DNA from: an uncultured Oscillatoriales cyanobacterium
GTDB taxonomy: Bacteria; Cyanobacteriota; Cyanobacteriia; Cyanobacteriales; Microcoleaceae
Assembly: GCA_903893625.1 (NCBI GenBank)
Contig: CAITND010000197.1
Coordinates: 1-45,109 of the forward strand
Length of the DNA stretch: 45,109 bases
Direction of reading: 5' to 3'
The notes under the pieces are model-generated. The model saw only the letters and a list, made by a program, of their open reading frames with translations, had not been told where the DNA came from and ran no database searches. A program made the translations under genes and the position numbers. The first letter of the stretch is position 1. Each line of letters opens with the position of its first letter. Positions 43,548 through 45,109 of this stretch are shown here, piece by piece.

Positions 43548-44375
43548 TCAAATTTCATCGGGGTTAATTCCAGCTTGTCGTAGGCGTTCTGCTAATCGTT
43601 CTGCCCGTTGACGTTCTTGTTCTAATTGTTGTTGAACTAACTCTTTTTCCTGGCGTTCTTGTTCTAATTGTTGTTGAGCTAACTCTTTTTCTTGACGTTC
43701 TTGTTCTGTGGGTGTCGGAATCCAATTCTCTTGAAGATCAGACCAACGTAACCAATTTCGAGTGATCCCTCGATATTCTCCTAACCACAGTCCGAGTCCA
43801 ATTTCAAGGTGAGGAAGCCAAATTTTAGGTTCCGTTAATTCTAAAGGTTGATAGTAACCTCCTTCTAACTGAAAAATTTGTAATTCATCGGTATAACGAT
43901 CAAAAAGAATATAATAAGGAATCCCCAAAATTTGCTCATAAACTTGCCATTTTGTGGGTTGTTGAGTGCGTCGTTCTCGTCTCCCTAAATCTTCATTTCG
44001 GGTTCCAGGCGATAGGAATTCAATCACAACATGAGGTCTAATTCCTTCTTGCCAATTGACGTAACTTAATCGTAATTCTCGATTATTATATAACCGTGAA
44101 ACTCCAAGAACAGCAAACCAATCTGGACGTTTATACCAGTTATAATGTTGGGGATCATAATAAAGATTCAGATCACTAGCGACAAAGATTTCATCAGCCG
44201 CATAATTGGGTGGACAAAACGTAGCACTCAACAATTCTGGCTGTAAAATATGATACTCATCAGGCACCCCTGGTTCCTCCGAATCTTCACTGGGCAAATC
44301 ATACATGGTTGGCAACGTCTCTTGGGGAGAACGAGGTGGCTCAACCTGTTCAATGGGAGACATAGGTAAACTCAT
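43548..44375 (-). CDS. Uma2-family (DUF820) PD-(D/E)xK protein
   Basis: A 275-residue protein. The Uma2 core (about 55-205) has RPDWFAVLGVSR, RPHVVIEFLSPGTRNEDLGR, QVYEQILGIPYYILFD and LGLWLGEYRG. The acidic residues of a restriction-endonuclease-like fold are present (D in RPDW, E in VVIEF). The family is greatly expanded in cyanobacteria and its biological role is unproven. The C-terminus is a coiled coil of 14-residue repeats QERQEKELAQQQLE (about 224-265), then RLRQAGINPDEI, a tail common to these proteins. Single gene. Confidence 0.9.
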   Translation of the reverse strand: MSLPMSPIEQVEPPRSPQETLPTMYDLPSEDSEEPGVPDEYHILQPELLSATFCPPNYAADEIFVASDLNLYYDPQHYNWYKRPDWFAVLGVSRLYNNRELRLSYVNWQEGIRPHVVIEFLSPGTRNEDLGRRERRTQQPTKWQVYEQILGIPYYILFDRYTDELQIFQLEGGYYQPLELTEPKIWLPHLEIGLGLWLGEYRGITRNWLRWSDLQENWIPTPTEQERQEKELAQQQLEQERQEKELVQQQLEQERQRAERLAERLRQAGINPDEI

Positions 44376-44430
44376 CCTGTTAGTAAGTTTTGAGCAATTA
44401 TTTTTATAAAGATATCTGAGAGATTGAAAA

Positions 44431-44482
44431 CTCAGTGGCTTTAGCCCTGAGATGAAAAGCGATTCAGGGGGTTTTAACCCCC
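44431..44482 (+). mobile_element. left-end hairpins of an IS200/IS605-type element
   Basis: CTCAG, bulged T, GGC, loop TTTA, GCC and CTGAG form a hairpin at 44431-44451. A second one, GGGGG/CCCCC around TTTTAA, follows at 44467-44482. They lie 60-115 bases before the second tnpB start, where single-strand transposase binding hairpins are expected. The outer boundary is not determined. Confidence 0.45.
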
Positions 44483-44545
44483 GTAAATATTTCCGATATT
44501 TATGTTAACATTTTAAAAGGTCGAAAAAGCAACAGAGGAATCCGA

Positions 44546-45046
44546 ATGATAGTTCTTGAATACAAAGTTAAAGGCAAATCCGCTCAATACAAAGCCGTTG
44601 ATCAAGCCATCCGTACCACCCAATTCATTCGTAATAAAGCGATTCGATATTGGATGGATGCCTCAAGAGAATTGAAAATTGATAAATTCGCCTTAAATAA
44701 GTATTCAACAATTCTCCGAAATCAATTCCCCTTTGTTGCCGACTTAAATTCAACAGCAGTACAATCCGCAGCAGAAAGAGGATGGTCTGCTATTAGTCGT
44801 TTTTACGACAACTGCAAAAAACAAATTTCTGGCAAAAAAGGATATCCCCGATTCCAAAAAGATTGTCGTTCTGTTGAGTACAAGCAATCAGGTTGGAAAT
44901 TACACCCAACCAAAAGACAGATTACTTTTACCGATAAAAACGGTGCCCCCCCAACCCCCCGTGCACGGCAGGGCGTTTTCATTTTCAAAAATGCGATCGC
45001 TATCTTCAAAAAAAATCATCAAATTTTCCGATCAAATTCCCTCTAA
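44546..45046 (+). pseudogene. broken tnpB (N-terminal third only)
   Basis: Residues 1-133 are a typical TnpB start: MIVLEYKVKG, RTTQFIRNKAIRYW, ADLNSTAVQSAAERGWSAIS, KKGYPRFQK, VEYKQSGWKLH, QITFTDKNG. At about 44945 homology stops and a C-rich stretch follows, adding 33 unrelated codons (PPTPRARQGVF...). The RuvC nuclease and zinc finger are gone, so the product cannot be a nuclease. It belongs to a different subfamily from the tnpB at the left edge. AGAGGA before ATG 44546 shows the original start is intact. The break may be a recombination or insertion junction. Confidence 0.85.
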
Positions 45047-45109
45047 TTTTTATCAGATAAGTTGGAAATATTAAGAATGAACAATTTTGATATTTATTAA
45101 TAACAAAAG

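Noticed and set aside
1-45109. tRNA, rRNA or a Yfr1 gene inside the window
   Set aside because: No cloverleaf-like or rRNA segments were recognised, and ACTCCTCACAC does not occur on the plus strand where I looked; the only match is its complement at the porin.
1-45109. The two tnpB genes as ends of one composite element
   Set aside because: Their sequences and end hairpins differ in type, and the 43 kb between them contains core genes (ispD, glmM, psbY).

Overview
The window comes from a cyanobacterium, most likely a filamentous, low-GC, Planktothrix/Oscillatoria-like one. The evidence is many HIP1 octamers (GCGATCGC), a psbY gene for photosystem II, an SLH-OprB 'iron-uptake' porin, MEP-pathway ispD, several cyanobacteria-typical families (DUF1400, Uma2, hps-type polysaccharide genes) and families of heptamer tandem repeats (STRRs) between genes. 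No database could be searched; all assignments rest on motifs and family knowledge.

Layout. 1-1.1 kb: 3' part of a TnpB gene whose end is folded into an omegaRNA-like scaffold. 1.2-3.2 kb: dprA plus an MNT-fold nucleotidyltransferase-like gene, closed by a terminator. 3.4-5.8 kb: a GT9 glycosyltransferase, ispD and a small membrane protein, all bordered by STRRs. 5.8-8.7 kb: a decayed response-regulator tail, a possible 35-residue membrane peptide, a coiled-coil protein and a stand-alone DUF1400 protein. 8.7-10.8 kb: a Met-rich multicopper oxidase of visibly higher GC, and an SRPBCC protein. 11-16 kb: an MscS-like multi-repeat membrane protein, a small single-pass protein, a YdcF-type protein and a double-PPK2 polyphosphate:AMP phosphotransferase. 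16-18.5 kb: overlapping PAP2 phosphatase and GT39 glycosyltransferase genes. 19-24.4 kb: a PAS/GAF diguanylate cyclase, moaD, psbY and a VWA protein with a duplicated C-terminal domain.

24.4-27.2 kb: an 880-base gene-free, hairpin-rich region leading into the porin gene. The porin ribosome-binding site is a perfect 11-base complement of the conserved core of the cyanobacterial sRNA Yfr1, and the sequence just upstream looks like an IS200/IS605 right end. 27.2-32.7 kb: an operon of GT2, acyltransferase and HpsL-like polymerase, then glmM. 32.9-38.8 kb: a three-gene operon (GT-C membrane glycosyltransferase, FAD oxidoreductase fused to GtrA, second large membrane protein) behind a recognisable promoter. 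38.8-42.4 kb: an HTH protein, a secreted multidomain M23 peptidase, an RTX protein and a hairpin repeat. 42.4-45.1 kb: GT4, Uma2 and a broken tnpB.

Functional theme. Much of the window concerns the cell envelope. glmM feeds UDP-GlcNAc synthesis and ispD feeds polyprenyl carriers. PAP2, GT39 and GT-C enzymes and GtrA are the kind of proteins that make, use and recycle polyprenyl-phosphate sugars. GT2, GT4, GT9, acyltransferase and HpsL-like proteins assemble and polymerise polysaccharide. The porin and the M23 and RTX proteins act at or beyond the outer membrane. The strongest new hypothesis is post-transcriptional control of the porin by Yfr1, with a transposon-derived leader immediately upstream.
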